Part shown: piece after piece, positions 19,357-26,790 of the stretch
How positions within the stretch are numbered: position 1 is the first letter of the stretch
How the letters are laid out: each line of letters starts with the position of its first letter
The notes under the pieces: generated by a model
Told to the model about the DNA's origin: nothing
The model's database searches: none
What the model saw: only the letters and a program-made list of their open reading frames with translations
Position numbers and translations under genes: made by a program
IMG/VR virus record: IMGVR_UViG_3300009553_000039
Location: 1-44,503 of that record
DNA: 44,503 nt
Reading direction: 5' to 3' (one strand)
Source: a virus

Positions 19357-22300
19357 TTATGGAGCAGTCCTAAACCTGAATACAGAACCTATGTAAACCT
19401 TGGCCGTGCCGCTAGTTGTCTTAAGTGCCTTACATGAAATTGTAGGGCTTCCCGTGCTACCTGTTTTAATAAAACCCTTAAACGAAATCATGCCGTCGCC
19501 ATTAACTAAGAGACAAGGTGCGCCTGCCGTGTTGAGCGCATTAGACGATATTGATATTCCTGTTGCTGCTGCATTAGTAGCTGATCCTGCCCACACACCG
19601 ATCTGGCCCGATCCACCACCGGATTGCTGGACACCTACCGCCATGCCAGCCGTTGAACTGGAATTACAATACAACTGTGCATCAACTTCGTAGAGTGTAG
19701 CTGTGGCGAGCGTGCCGCTTACTAGCCCTGTAATATCAACTAACGATGTGCTGGACGTAGTAAAGTCTGAACCAGCTACTCTTAACTCAGTCCATCCACC
19801 CTTGTTTGATGTCGATGTCCAATTAGTTCCATCTGACTGCATGATGTTTCCAGACGTGCTAGGAGTAGCATACGTCTCAGTGGACATAACGAGATTCGTT
19901 CCATCGGATTTAACAACCTTGCCAGATGTTGAAGCGGCAGTAGGCCATGTCGGAGTGGACATGATAATGTTTGTGCCATCCGACTGCGCAAGCTTGCCAG
20001 AGCTACCAGCAGAAGTAGGGAGAGTGATAGTAGAATTATTGTATGCGCCGCCGCCATCACTTTGCAGAAACTTTCCAGTAGCAGGATTTGAATTATTAAC
20101 CCTGTACCCACTGGCCGCATTGATCCTGCCGCTACCGGGATCGCTTTGAGTGCCAACAGACAAGCTTCCGTTTCCGTTAGTCTGACTATACAGATACATC
20201 TTGTTAGCTAGTCCGCTATTGCCGTTATACATGCCAAAGCGCATGATTGAATCTGCACTCGCATGGGTAGCGTCGATCCAGTCAGCCTCTATTTGTGCAA
20301 TGCTAACATTGGCAGTCGTGGAATCATCGGCAGTAAGCAAAATTCCTACTCCGAAATTCGGTGCAGGCGTTCCGGCAGCCGTTTCCTGACGGCGCACCGT
20401 TAAAGCGTTTACTACAGTGTTAACCGTAGTGTTGCTTGCCGCAGCATCCAGCCCGGTCGTAGTGGCGTATGTTAACTTACTATCACCCGTTAGTGCGTTT
20501 GTCCCGCTTGCAAAAGCGACCTGTGGACTGGTTATTGATCCACCTGTAGCAACAACCCCGCTAGAATCAACACTGACAAAACCAGCAGTGCCTAAATCCA
20601 AAACATTTACTTTTCCATCATCATCGGTATCGAAGGTGTGCCCCCAATCGTAAACGGCATTCTTGGATGGCGCGATAGTTGTCACGGTATCCCACGATGA
20701 GGCGAATGCTGTGTCGGAAATGTAGGTGGAATTTAGGTAATCAGTTCCAAGTACCGCGAGGCTTAAAACTCCGCTTGAATCCGTCTTTGGAATCCCTGCC
20801 GCTAAATCTAGCACGTTAACCTTGCCGTCATCGTCAGTATCGAACGTATGCCCCCAATCATATACTGCATTCTTAGATGGAGCAGTTGTAGTAACTCCAT
20901 TCCATGATGATGCGAAAGCCGTATCGTCAACTGATCCTGAAGGTGTTGCCAACTCGAAATCCGTTTCACCTGCATTAACGCGGACAACCTTTAGTGCATT
21001 CCCTGTGTAACTAAGACCAGCCAGTGAAGCTAGCTGTGTATCGAAAGCTTGGACATCTGTGCCTATGACCTTTGGTGTTTGCAACACTCCACCAGCATCA
21101 GTGAAAGCAAGACCTGCAACTTGATCTAAAACGTTTACCTTACCATCATCATCGGTATCAAAGGTGTGCCCCCAATCATACACAGCGTTCTTGCTCGGAG
21201 CAATACCTGTTACGCCATTCCATGATGAAGCGAAAGCCGTGTCACTTACTAAGGCATCAGCATAAGCTGTCGTTGCGCCCTTAGTGCTGTTATCTCCGGC
21301 AGACTGAGTTGCTATCCTGAGTAACCCAAGTGAGCTAGATTCCGGGCCTTGATAAATACCTACACCGCCCGCCTCGGAGCGACCAATCGCTGTGTCTCTA
21401 GTCCCTGTGTAATACGTAGCGCCATCTGTCCACATGATACGTGGAGTGCCAAACACGGGAAAGCCTGCCATCTGAAGAACCCCGTATTGATTGGCATACA
21501 AGGCGGCAATATCAGTTCCATTCCCCAAGATGGCATAGTCCAGAATGTTAAACGCGGCAAAAGAGCAAGTAGCATCACCGCCGCCCTGTCCAAGATTGCC
21601 AGCTTGATCTATCTGTATGTAGTGATTACTCCAACCCCCGCCGTTTTCTTGATGCTGGATAAACAAAATAGACCCCGCATCGCCGCCTGCCGTTCCAAGA
21701 GGATAGTTAAGGAAACGCCAGTCTGCACTCTGACTGGCATTCGCATTGATAGACCAAGCCTGCCCTGTCATTACTATAACAGGCGCAACTTGACTACCAT
21801 CTAAGGCTGTGGCTGTTGTTAGATTTCTTAATACCAGCCCATCGGCGCTATTACCCCCCGGTGGTGCGAGCGTTAAAGTTATGGCGTTACTCGTAACAGT
21901 TCCATAATCAAAGTTGGATGTAGCAGCGAATGCGCCTGATCCATTGTTATACTGAACATCGCCAGCGCCGCCTGCCGCAGCAATATCTCCAACATACAAA
22001 AAATCTCCATCTGTTACCGCCGTATTGAATTGCGCCTTTGTTCCAGTGATACCTACGATGCTGGTCTGATCCCCTGTGTTAGTTCCCTGAATAACGGCAC
22101 TCTGGCTCACGGTAAGATTTCCACTGAGATCAATCGTCCTGTCGCCGCTATTAACCTTATAGTTAATCGTACGATCGGACACTACAGATGCTTCATTCCA
22201 TTTATGAATCAATGCTGTGGATGTCGATAGGTCTGCTGATCTCAGAGCAGTGTTATCAAACGTTCCTGTAATGAATCCAGCACCTATATCCGATCCGTTC

Positions 22301-22755
22301 CATATTCCCGTAGAAATTGTACCCAGCGTTGTGATATTCGTTGAACCAGCCCACGTAGATAAAGCTGTATTTTCTACGTTACTTAAACCAACTTGGGCCT
22401 TTGTGTAATCGCCAGATTGAGCAGTGACAACGCCGGTTCTGCCAAACACAGAATCTACCGCGCCGCCGCCAGACGGTGTATAAAACTCTAGTGCATTCTC
22501 TGCTACGTTTACCCTTACCGCTTTTAGCCCCTGCCCGACGTAACTACTAGGCACGTCTGTTAAATCAGTAAACGCCACGCTTCCAGCCGATCCAAAGCCT
22601 ATCAGTGTCGCGCCTGTTGCATCAAGTGTGTTACCAGCGCCAAACTTAACAAGAGGATTAACAACCTTTTTCGACTTGGTATCTAGGTTAACCGATTCCT
22701 GTGCGGCCCACAAAGGTATCGACATCGATACGAGCAGCAGAATTATCCGCCTCAT
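19357..22755 (-). CDS. Large tail fibre/adhesin with dockerin-like repeats and a signal-peptide-like N-terminus
   Basis: 1132 aa from ATG at 22755 (ATGA overlap). The N-terminus MRRIILLLVSMSIPLWAAQ looks like a Sec signal peptide. Middle: three repeats of about 35 residues (starts near 500, 600 and 680) each containing 'SSWN.VT..APSKNAVYDWGHTFDTDDDGKVNVLD', where DTDDDGKVNVLD is a dockerin-like calcium loop. Near 900-975 come SDGTN repeats, then a beta-rich C-terminal domain (about 975-1132) likely to bind the receptor. Position before the lysis genes fits the host-recognition fibre. One palindrome copy lies in the signal-peptide codons. Confidence 0.8.
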   Translation of the reverse strand: MRRIILLLVSMSIPLWAAQESVNLDTKSKKVVNPLVKFGAGNTLDATGATLIGFGSAGSVAFTDLTDVPSSYVGQGLKAVRVNVAENALEFYTPSGGGAVDSVFGRTGVVTAQSGDYTKAQVGLSNVENTALSTWAGSTNITTLGTISTGIWNGSDIGAGFITGTFDNTALRSADLSTSTALIHKWNEASVVSDRTINYKVNSGDRTIDLSGNLTVSQSAVIQGTNTGDQTSIVGITGTKAQFNTAVTDGDFLYVGDIAAAGGAGDVQYNNGSGAFAATSNFDYGTVTSNAITLTLAPPGGNSADGLVLRNLTTATALDGSQVAPVIVMTGQAWSINANASQSADWRFLNYPLGTAGGDAGSILFIQHQENGGGWSNHYIQIDQAGNLGQGGGDATCSFAAFNILDYAILGNGTDIAALYANQYGVLQMAGFPVFGTPRIMWTDGATYYTGTRDTAIGRSEAGGVGIYQGPESSSLGLLRIATQSAGDNSTKGATTAYADALVSDTAFASSWNGVTGIAPSKNAVYDWGHTFDTDDDGKVNVLDQVAGLAFTDAGGVLQTPKVIGTDVQAFDTQLASLAGLSYTGNALKVVRVNAGETDFELATPSGSVDDTAFASSWNGVTTTAPSKNAVYDWGHTFDTDDDGKVNVLDLAAGIPKTDSSGVLSLAVLGTDYLNSTYISDTAFASSWDTVTTIAPSKNAVYDWGHTFDTDDDGKVNVLDLGTAGFVSVDSSGVVATGGSITSPQVAFASGTNALTGDSKLTYATTTGLDAAASNTTVNTVVNALTVRRQETAAGTPAPNFGVGILLTADDSTTANVSIAQIEADWIDATHASADSIMRFGMYNGNSGLANKMYLYSQTNGNGSLSVGTQSDPGSGRINAASGYRVNNSNPATGKFLQSDGGGAYNNSTITLPTSAGSSGKLAQSDGTNIIMSTPTWPTAASTSGKVVKSDGTNLVMSTETYATPSTSGNIMQSDGTNWTSTSNKGGWTELRVAGSDFTTSSTSLVDITGLVSGTLATATLYEVDAQLYCNSSSTAGMAVGVQQSGGGSGQIGVWAGSATNAAATGISISSNALNTAGAPCLLVNGDGMISFKGFIKTGSTGSPTISCKALKTTSGTAKVYIGSVFRFRTAP
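22716..22731. repeat. 16-bp palindrome copy (GTATCGACATCGATAC)
   Basis: Exact copy, CA orientation, 24 bp inside the fibre gene, encoding VSMSIP in its hydrophobic N-terminus. Confidence 0.9.
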
Positions 22756-23453
22756 AACCCACCTACCTTTGCCCAATGTCGATTATTCGTCACGATGTTA
22801 TAGTCTAGTGGCTCTACCTCGCCGTCCGGGTTATCCACATCCGCCGCGCCTGTAACCAGATTCCATGACGATTCCGAACCACCTATTACGATGATTAACA
22901 ATGTTAAGGTTGGTAATGGCGCTGGCAATAACGTTGAAAGCGCTTCAAGTGAGTTAGGATCGTCGCGTAGTGCCACTATATCGCTTCTGTAGAGCACGCC
23001 CCTAACACCAGCAGGCGGCAACGGCCCGACCGTTGTAGCGGCTTTCTGTATCACTATTGGTTCACGCAGTAATAAGATGTCCTGTGTGTCCTTCACGATC
23101 CTTACTTCCAGAAATGCTGGAATAGAATCCTCTGTTGTCGCCGCCAGCGCCGCTACTAGAGCATCACTATTAACAACCATCGTGAAGTTCACCTTATTAA
23201 CATCAGAAACAGGCATGATGATTGCGTTGGCATAGACTACCGTTTGCCCGTCTGTTATAGCTACACCATTTGAGCTATCGATTGATACGGCCTGACTTGG
23301 GCTAGTTGGATCGCCAGTTTCCTCGATTACCGCGACCTGCCCTATCAGGTTATCATCGAATACAAAGGGCGGCACTAACCCGGCGTCTAATATCTGATCG
23401 CTGACGACCGTTGCGCGCTGAGTTAAGCTGGCGATCAGCGTTAAGAAAGCCAT
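22752..23453 (-). CDS. Baseplate/tail-fibre-related protein
   Basis: 233 aa. Beta-rich with regular 'VAITDGQTVVYANAIIMPVSDVNKVNFTMVVNSDALVAAL' pieces as in BppU/baseplate or fibre-network proteins, but no specific family is recognised. Stop overlaps the fibre ATG. Confidence 0.6.
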   Translation of the reverse strand: MAFLTLIASLTQRATVVSDQILDAGLVPPFVFDDNLIGQVAVIEETGDPTSPSQAVSIDSSNGVAITDGQTVVYANAIIMPVSDVNKVNFTMVVNSDALVAALAATTEDSIPAFLEVRIVKDTQDILLLREPIVIQKAATTVGPLPPAGVRGVLYRSDIVALRDDPNSLEALSTLLPAPLPTLTLLIIVIGGSESSWNLVTGAADVDNPDGEVEPLDYNIVTNNRHWAKVGGL

Positions 23454-23455
23454 CG

Positions 23456-24154
23456 CTAGTTATCCAGTATCAGAAATTCTACAGGAATGATTCTTGTGTT
23501 AGCTTTGACGTGGATCGCCGCATGAGTTACACCATTCCAGCGAAACGCGGCAGGCTCTGTACCGAGTAAGTTTAGTGGATACGTGCCGCTCGTATGTCCA
23601 ACCAGCAGCATGTTATCTGCTGCCGTAGCTGGCGCTGTAGAAGCGTCCCCTGTCAGTCCGGTGTCATCGAAGGTAAGATTAGACGTGTTACCGATAAGTC
23701 CTGTGCTACTCGGTGTTCCACCAGCCGCCGTGCGGTAAATGTCGTATGATTGCGCCCCGGCCACCGCATCCCATGTTAACCTATTAAAGTTTGATCCAGT
23801 GAGCGTAGCATTCCCTGTTGTGGTTGTACCCGCTGCGCTAGCTGCGCTATATGTGCCATCGGCTTGCTTGGCTACGACCTTGTACGTCCAAGTAGTAGCG
23901 CCCGCGCTGCCTTGGTTGGTTACAACCGGAGCGCTGGGAGTTGTTACTAACACAGCTTCAGCCCTGTTGTGCAGCGAGACATATCCAATCTCAGATACGT
24001 CGCCTAGGTCAATCGTGGTATCGCTGGTAGGAACATCGAAGTTGTAACAGACGCCTTTTGGGCCTACCGGGATACTTACCTTGTACTGCGGCAACGACAG
24101 ATTCGTGCCGTCACCTAGCACCGGACTGAAGTTAAGAGTAAGGTCTAGCGCCAT
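23456..24154 (-). CDS. Virion protein with inserted FN3-like domain
   Basis: 232 aa. Residues 1-70 and 176-232 look like one beta domain (start 'ALDLTLNFSPVLGDGTN', end 'NTRIIPVEFLILDN'); between them residues about 70-175 form a fibronectin-III-like unit (TWTYKVVAKQADGTYS, FNRLTWDAVAGAQSYDIYRT). Such insertions are common on virion surfaces and may bind carbohydrate. Ends 3 nt before the next gene. Confidence 0.65.
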   Translation of the reverse strand: MALDLTLNFSPVLGDGTNLSLPQYKVSIPVGPKGVCYNFDVPTSDTTIDLGDVSEIGYVSLHNRAEAVLVTTPSAPVVTNQGSAGATTWTYKVVAKQADGTYSAASAAGTTTTGNATLTGSNFNRLTWDAVAGAQSYDIYRTAAGGTPSSTGLIGNTSNLTFDDTGLTGDASTAPATAADNMLLVGHTSGTYPLNLLGTEPAAFRWNGVTHAAIHVKANTRIIPVEFLILDN

Positions 24155-24158
24155 TGAA

Positions 24159-24629
24159 TTAGCCTTTTAACATAGCCTGTTGCTTTTGTCTATATTTCTC
24201 TTTTTTGCGAGCGTTATGGATGGCCCGCCTAACGATCAGTTTAGCCGCAATCGTGTTAAACATTAAGTTAGCCCGATCTGCTTCCTCGCGTAACCAACCT
24301 ACGATTGTGTCGATGTTTTGCTCGCACCAATCAGGGCCATTTTTATTCATAATGTTCATGCGAGAATTACACTTGCAACCCGGCGCTGGATTCAGCTTAA
24401 ACTTGGCAAGCAGGCGCTTTACTTCCGTGCCCGCGCCCTCTGGTATCGATGTCGATACTTTTGGCTTTGGCTTGGCGGGCGCATACTTTTTAACCAAGGC
24501 CCGATATACCTCATTATCTAGGTGCAACACAATATCGTTCTCAATTCGGCCCGATGACAGCACTTCCTCTAAATATCCGGCAGGACGTTTAATAGCTACC
24601 TCGCGTATGTCAGGGATGTATAATTTCAT
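24159..24629 (-). CDS. Conserved phage protein with PGCKC-R-MN-WGPD-C motif
   Basis: 156 aa. Residues about 80-110 carry 'PAPGCKCNSRMNIMNKNGPDWCEQNIDTIVGWLREEA', a signature repeatedly seen in environmental phage proteins of unknown role. N-terminal beta strands, basic C-terminus (RKKEKYRQKQQ). The segment VSTSIP (about 58-63) is encoded by a palindrome copy (24443-24458). ATGA overlap with the upstream gene. Confidence 0.65.
   Translation of the reverse strand: MKLYIPDIREVAIKRPAGYLEEVLSSGRIENDIVLHLDNEVYRALVKKYAPAKPKPKVSTSIPEGAGTEVKRLLAKFKLNPAPGCKCNSRMNIMNKNGPDWCEQNIDTIVGWLREEADRANLMFNTIAAKLIVRRAIHNARKKEKYRQKQQAMLKG
24443..24458. repeat. 16-bp palindrome copy (GTATCGATGTCGATAC)
   Basis: Exact copy, TG orientation, mid-gene in the 156-aa protein. 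Confidence 0.9.
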
Positions 24630-25741
24630 GGTGGTGGTGCAAACTCTCCGGGATTACATTCGTTAGACAAAGTAATTAAAGTGATTTTGAATCTATCTTC
24701 GCACTCAGGATCAGGCGATGTGTTTTCCGTGCATTGCCAAGTGGTAGCAGTGGTTTCCAGAGTGCATGCATCGCAATCACATACAGTATCAGGCGCGGGA
24801 CACGGCCCGCCGCCGAAATCGGCGCAATTTACTGTATTAAAACATCCGCCGCCTATACAAAGAGCGCAACACTCTGGCGGGCATGTATCATCACCACCGC
24901 AACCTACGCAGTTCTCACAACACTGGCATTCCTCTGGTAAACAAGCCGTGATTGTGCCAGTGCATTCAGATGGCGTATCTGTTTGCTCGCAAGTATCTGG
25001 ATCAATACTTGATTGACTTGTAACAGTGCAATTATCTGTAGCTGTATAGCAAACCCCCGGAATACACGTAATATCCGTGTCATAAACCGTTGTAGTAGAA
25101 GTATGAAACTTCCTTCCGGAATCATCAAACGCGCTAAACGCTCCCGGACAGCAACTGTTATCACCACAGGCAGTATCCGCGCATGTCCCTTCAAGTAACC
25201 ATTGGCTTGTATTAGGTGGTGATGGACAGTCGCTTAGACATTCATCGTATGTTAGGTTTTCCGTGCATCTACTACTATCTTCACCTATACAACAACACGC
25301 TCCCTCGCATCGCGTGGTATCGCATTTAGTTCCATAACCCTTCCAGCACGAATTGCTAATAGAGCAATCTCCGCAAAGAAACTCTTGCGTATCAGAACAT
25401 CCCCCATCAAACTCGCAACAAGCGCCTGAATTACAATCCACGCCTTCGCACGGAGTACCGTCACCAAGATAGTTCCCGCCCAAGCTTGCGCAACCGGCTG
25501 GTGTTTCTATTGAGCAAATAAGTGACGGCCATTCGCCGTGACAACACGCGCCTTTGCCCCCGCCCCGCCTGCCGCGCCCGGCATCAGTTATTGCAAGTAA
25601 TGTGCCAGTACCCCAATCGGGCGTAGCCGTAACCCATCTGCCGGATTTCTTCTGCGTCGCTAGAATATCGTTGCGTAACGATATAAGCTGTTGTCTCAGC
25701 CGCCGCCAGTTGAACTTGCCAGTAAAGGCTGGCGTTTCCAT
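24626..25741 (-). CDS. Cysteine-rich virion-region protein
   Basis: 371 aa with several dozen cysteines. N-terminal helix 'FNWRRLRQQLISLRNDI', a GRGRRGGGK linker, then repeats of the form 'GACC...C....C.slGGnylGDGTpC' (near residues 62-90) and further CC-rich units. This repeat type is abundant in Planctomycetota and some other bacteria. It is likely surface-exposed and disulphide-bonded after release or in the periplasm; no signal peptide is seen. ATG at 25741 overlaps the stop of the 57-aa paralogue. Confidence 0.65.
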   Translation of the reverse strand: METPAFTGKFNWRRLRQQLISLRNDILATQKKSGRWVTATPDWGTGTLLAITDAGRGRRGGGKGACCHGEWPSLICSIETPAGCASLGGNYLGDGTPCEGVDCNSGACCEFDGGCSDTQEFLCGDCSISNSCWKGYGTKCDTTRCEGACCCIGEDSSRCTENLTYDECLSDCPSPPNTSQWLLEGTCADTACGDNSCCPGAFSAFDDSGRKFHTSTTTVYDTDITCIPGVCYTATDNCTVTSQSSIDPDTCEQTDTPSECTGTITACLPEECQCCENCVGCGGDDTCPPECCALCIGGGCFNTVNCADFGGGPCPAPDTVCDCDACTLETTATTWQCTENTSPDPECEDRFKITLITLSNECNPGEFAPPP

Positions 25742-25742
25742 T

Positions 25743-25916
25743 TCACGAGCACGGCGGGCAATCTTCTGCGTTTACTACACTTCCATCCGGCGATGAATTA
25801 CTGTGTATATGTGCGCCATCCTTAACCTGATTAGTTAACGTGGCTGAGCGAATTGTGTTAAGCCATGCCTTTAGCTCGTGCCAGTTGAATTTCTCTGGTG
25901 GTTCTGGAATTTCCAT
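25743..25916 (-). CDS. 57-aa short paralogue of the cysteine-rich protein's N-terminus
   Basis: ATG at 25916 next to the upstream TAA; the stop precedes the next ATG by 1 nt. MEIPEPPEKFNWHELKAWLNTIR resembles the start of the downstream protein (METPAFTGKFNWRRLRQQLISLR); it ends CPPCS. Probably an ancient duplication of one attachment domain. Confidence 0.65.
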   Translation of the reverse strand: MEIPEPPEKFNWHELKAWLNTIRSATLTNQVKDGAHIHSNSSPDGSVVNAEDCPPCS

Positions 25917-26786
25917 TTAGGTAACTCCAAATACCGTGTATTGCGCTCCGTGTCCGTGTCCGCCCGTAGCATTAATCGGTGTCTCTGACGCTCTACTCAT
26001 GCTGTTACTCTGAATTATCGTGGATGTTATTGCGCCATTCGTCCATATTCCCTCTACCCGCATCGTGCATGTCCCGCCTGAATTGATTGAAATTACGTCA
26101 TTAAGCTGATACCCGCTCCCGCCGCTAAATGCAATAGGGTAAAATCCTGCCGTAAGATCGAATATGTAAGGCGTGTAAATCTTACTCTTACGCGCAACGT
26201 TTTGCCAGTATTGGCCCGGCACTACCTCGGTAGATTTTATAGGCGGGCTAACTAATTGTGTTAAAAAGAATCGGTTTACCAATTCCCGAATCCCGATGGT
26301 ATCTATCGTATATGATGCATCGCCGAAAGTAACAAACCTTATTTCTGGATCGCCCGGTGGATCAACGGGCCTGTCTGTTCCCGGATTAGTGCGAGTGATA
26401 TACGATAACACACTGGTTGGCGCGTAGTACTGCACTGTCGCCCCCTCTGCCAGTATGATATTCGTGTTGCCTCGCTTGCTTGTCGCTGAATCAATCGAAC
26501 CGTCAAACTCCCGTTTTTGCGGCGGTAATGTACCGCCTTTCTTTCCCAAGTAAGTCAATCTGACTATTGGAAATTGTTTGTCATTGTCGCTAACCCAGCT
26601 AGACAAAAACATATTTTCGTCTATATCGCTCGCCGACCACATTTCCAGTGTAGCTATGTAAGCTTCCTCATTCTCGACACTGCCGCGCATTGGCACTATC
26701 AACCGATCCAGCCCCCATCCGTCCGGTGTCCAGACTGCCGGGCTTTCCTGCTTAAAATCGTGATCGCCTACGTTTATTAGCGCCAT
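25917..26786 (-). CDS. Distal tail/baseplate protein candidate
   Basis: 289 aa. N-terminus 'INVGDHDFKQESPAVWTPDGWGLDRLIVPMRG', a central region with 'VRLTYLGKKGGTLPPQKREF', and a glycine-rich C-terminal unit (GGSGYQLNDVISINSGGTCTMRVEG) common in phage fibre and baseplate proteins. Position directly after the tape measure fits distal tail. Family unassigned. Confidence 0.65.
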   Translation of the reverse strand: MALINVGDHDFKQESPAVWTPDGWGLDRLIVPMRGSVENEEAYIATLEMWSASDIDENMFLSSWVSDNDKQFPIVRLTYLGKKGGTLPPQKREFDGSIDSATSKRGNTNIILAEGATVQYYAPTSVLSYITRTNPGTDRPVDPPGDPEIRFVTFGDASYTIDTIGIRELVNRFFLTQLVSPPIKSTEVVPGQYWQNVARKSKIYTPYIFDLTAGFYPIAFSGGSGYQLNDVISINSGGTCTMRVEGIWTNGAITSTIIQSNSMSRASETPINATGGHGHGAQYTVFGVT

Positions 26787-26790
26787 TTGT

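Larger units (their letters stand above)
159..19499. repeat. Family of CCGTCGC 7-mers in one orientation
   Basis: Copies of CCGTCGC on the plus strand start near 159, 749, 889, 1864, 2091, 2308, 2560, 2769, 3259, 3650, 4138, 5226, 5417, 5674, 6345, 6857, 7108, 8190, 9203, 9628, 10113, 10761, 11446, 11660, 12114, 12593, 13295, 14151, 15215, 15723, 17842 and 19493 (32 counted by eye). No opposite-orientation copy was noticed. They occur in all three codon frames, so protein selection does not explain them. None was found beyond 19.5 kb. Confidence 0.8.

Noticed and set aside
20600-21240. Three similar 70-bp DNA blocks in the fibre gene that might look like a CRISPR or tandem repeat
   Set aside because: They are diverged mostly at silent codon positions, have unequal spacers inside one coding frame and encode a repeated protein domain.
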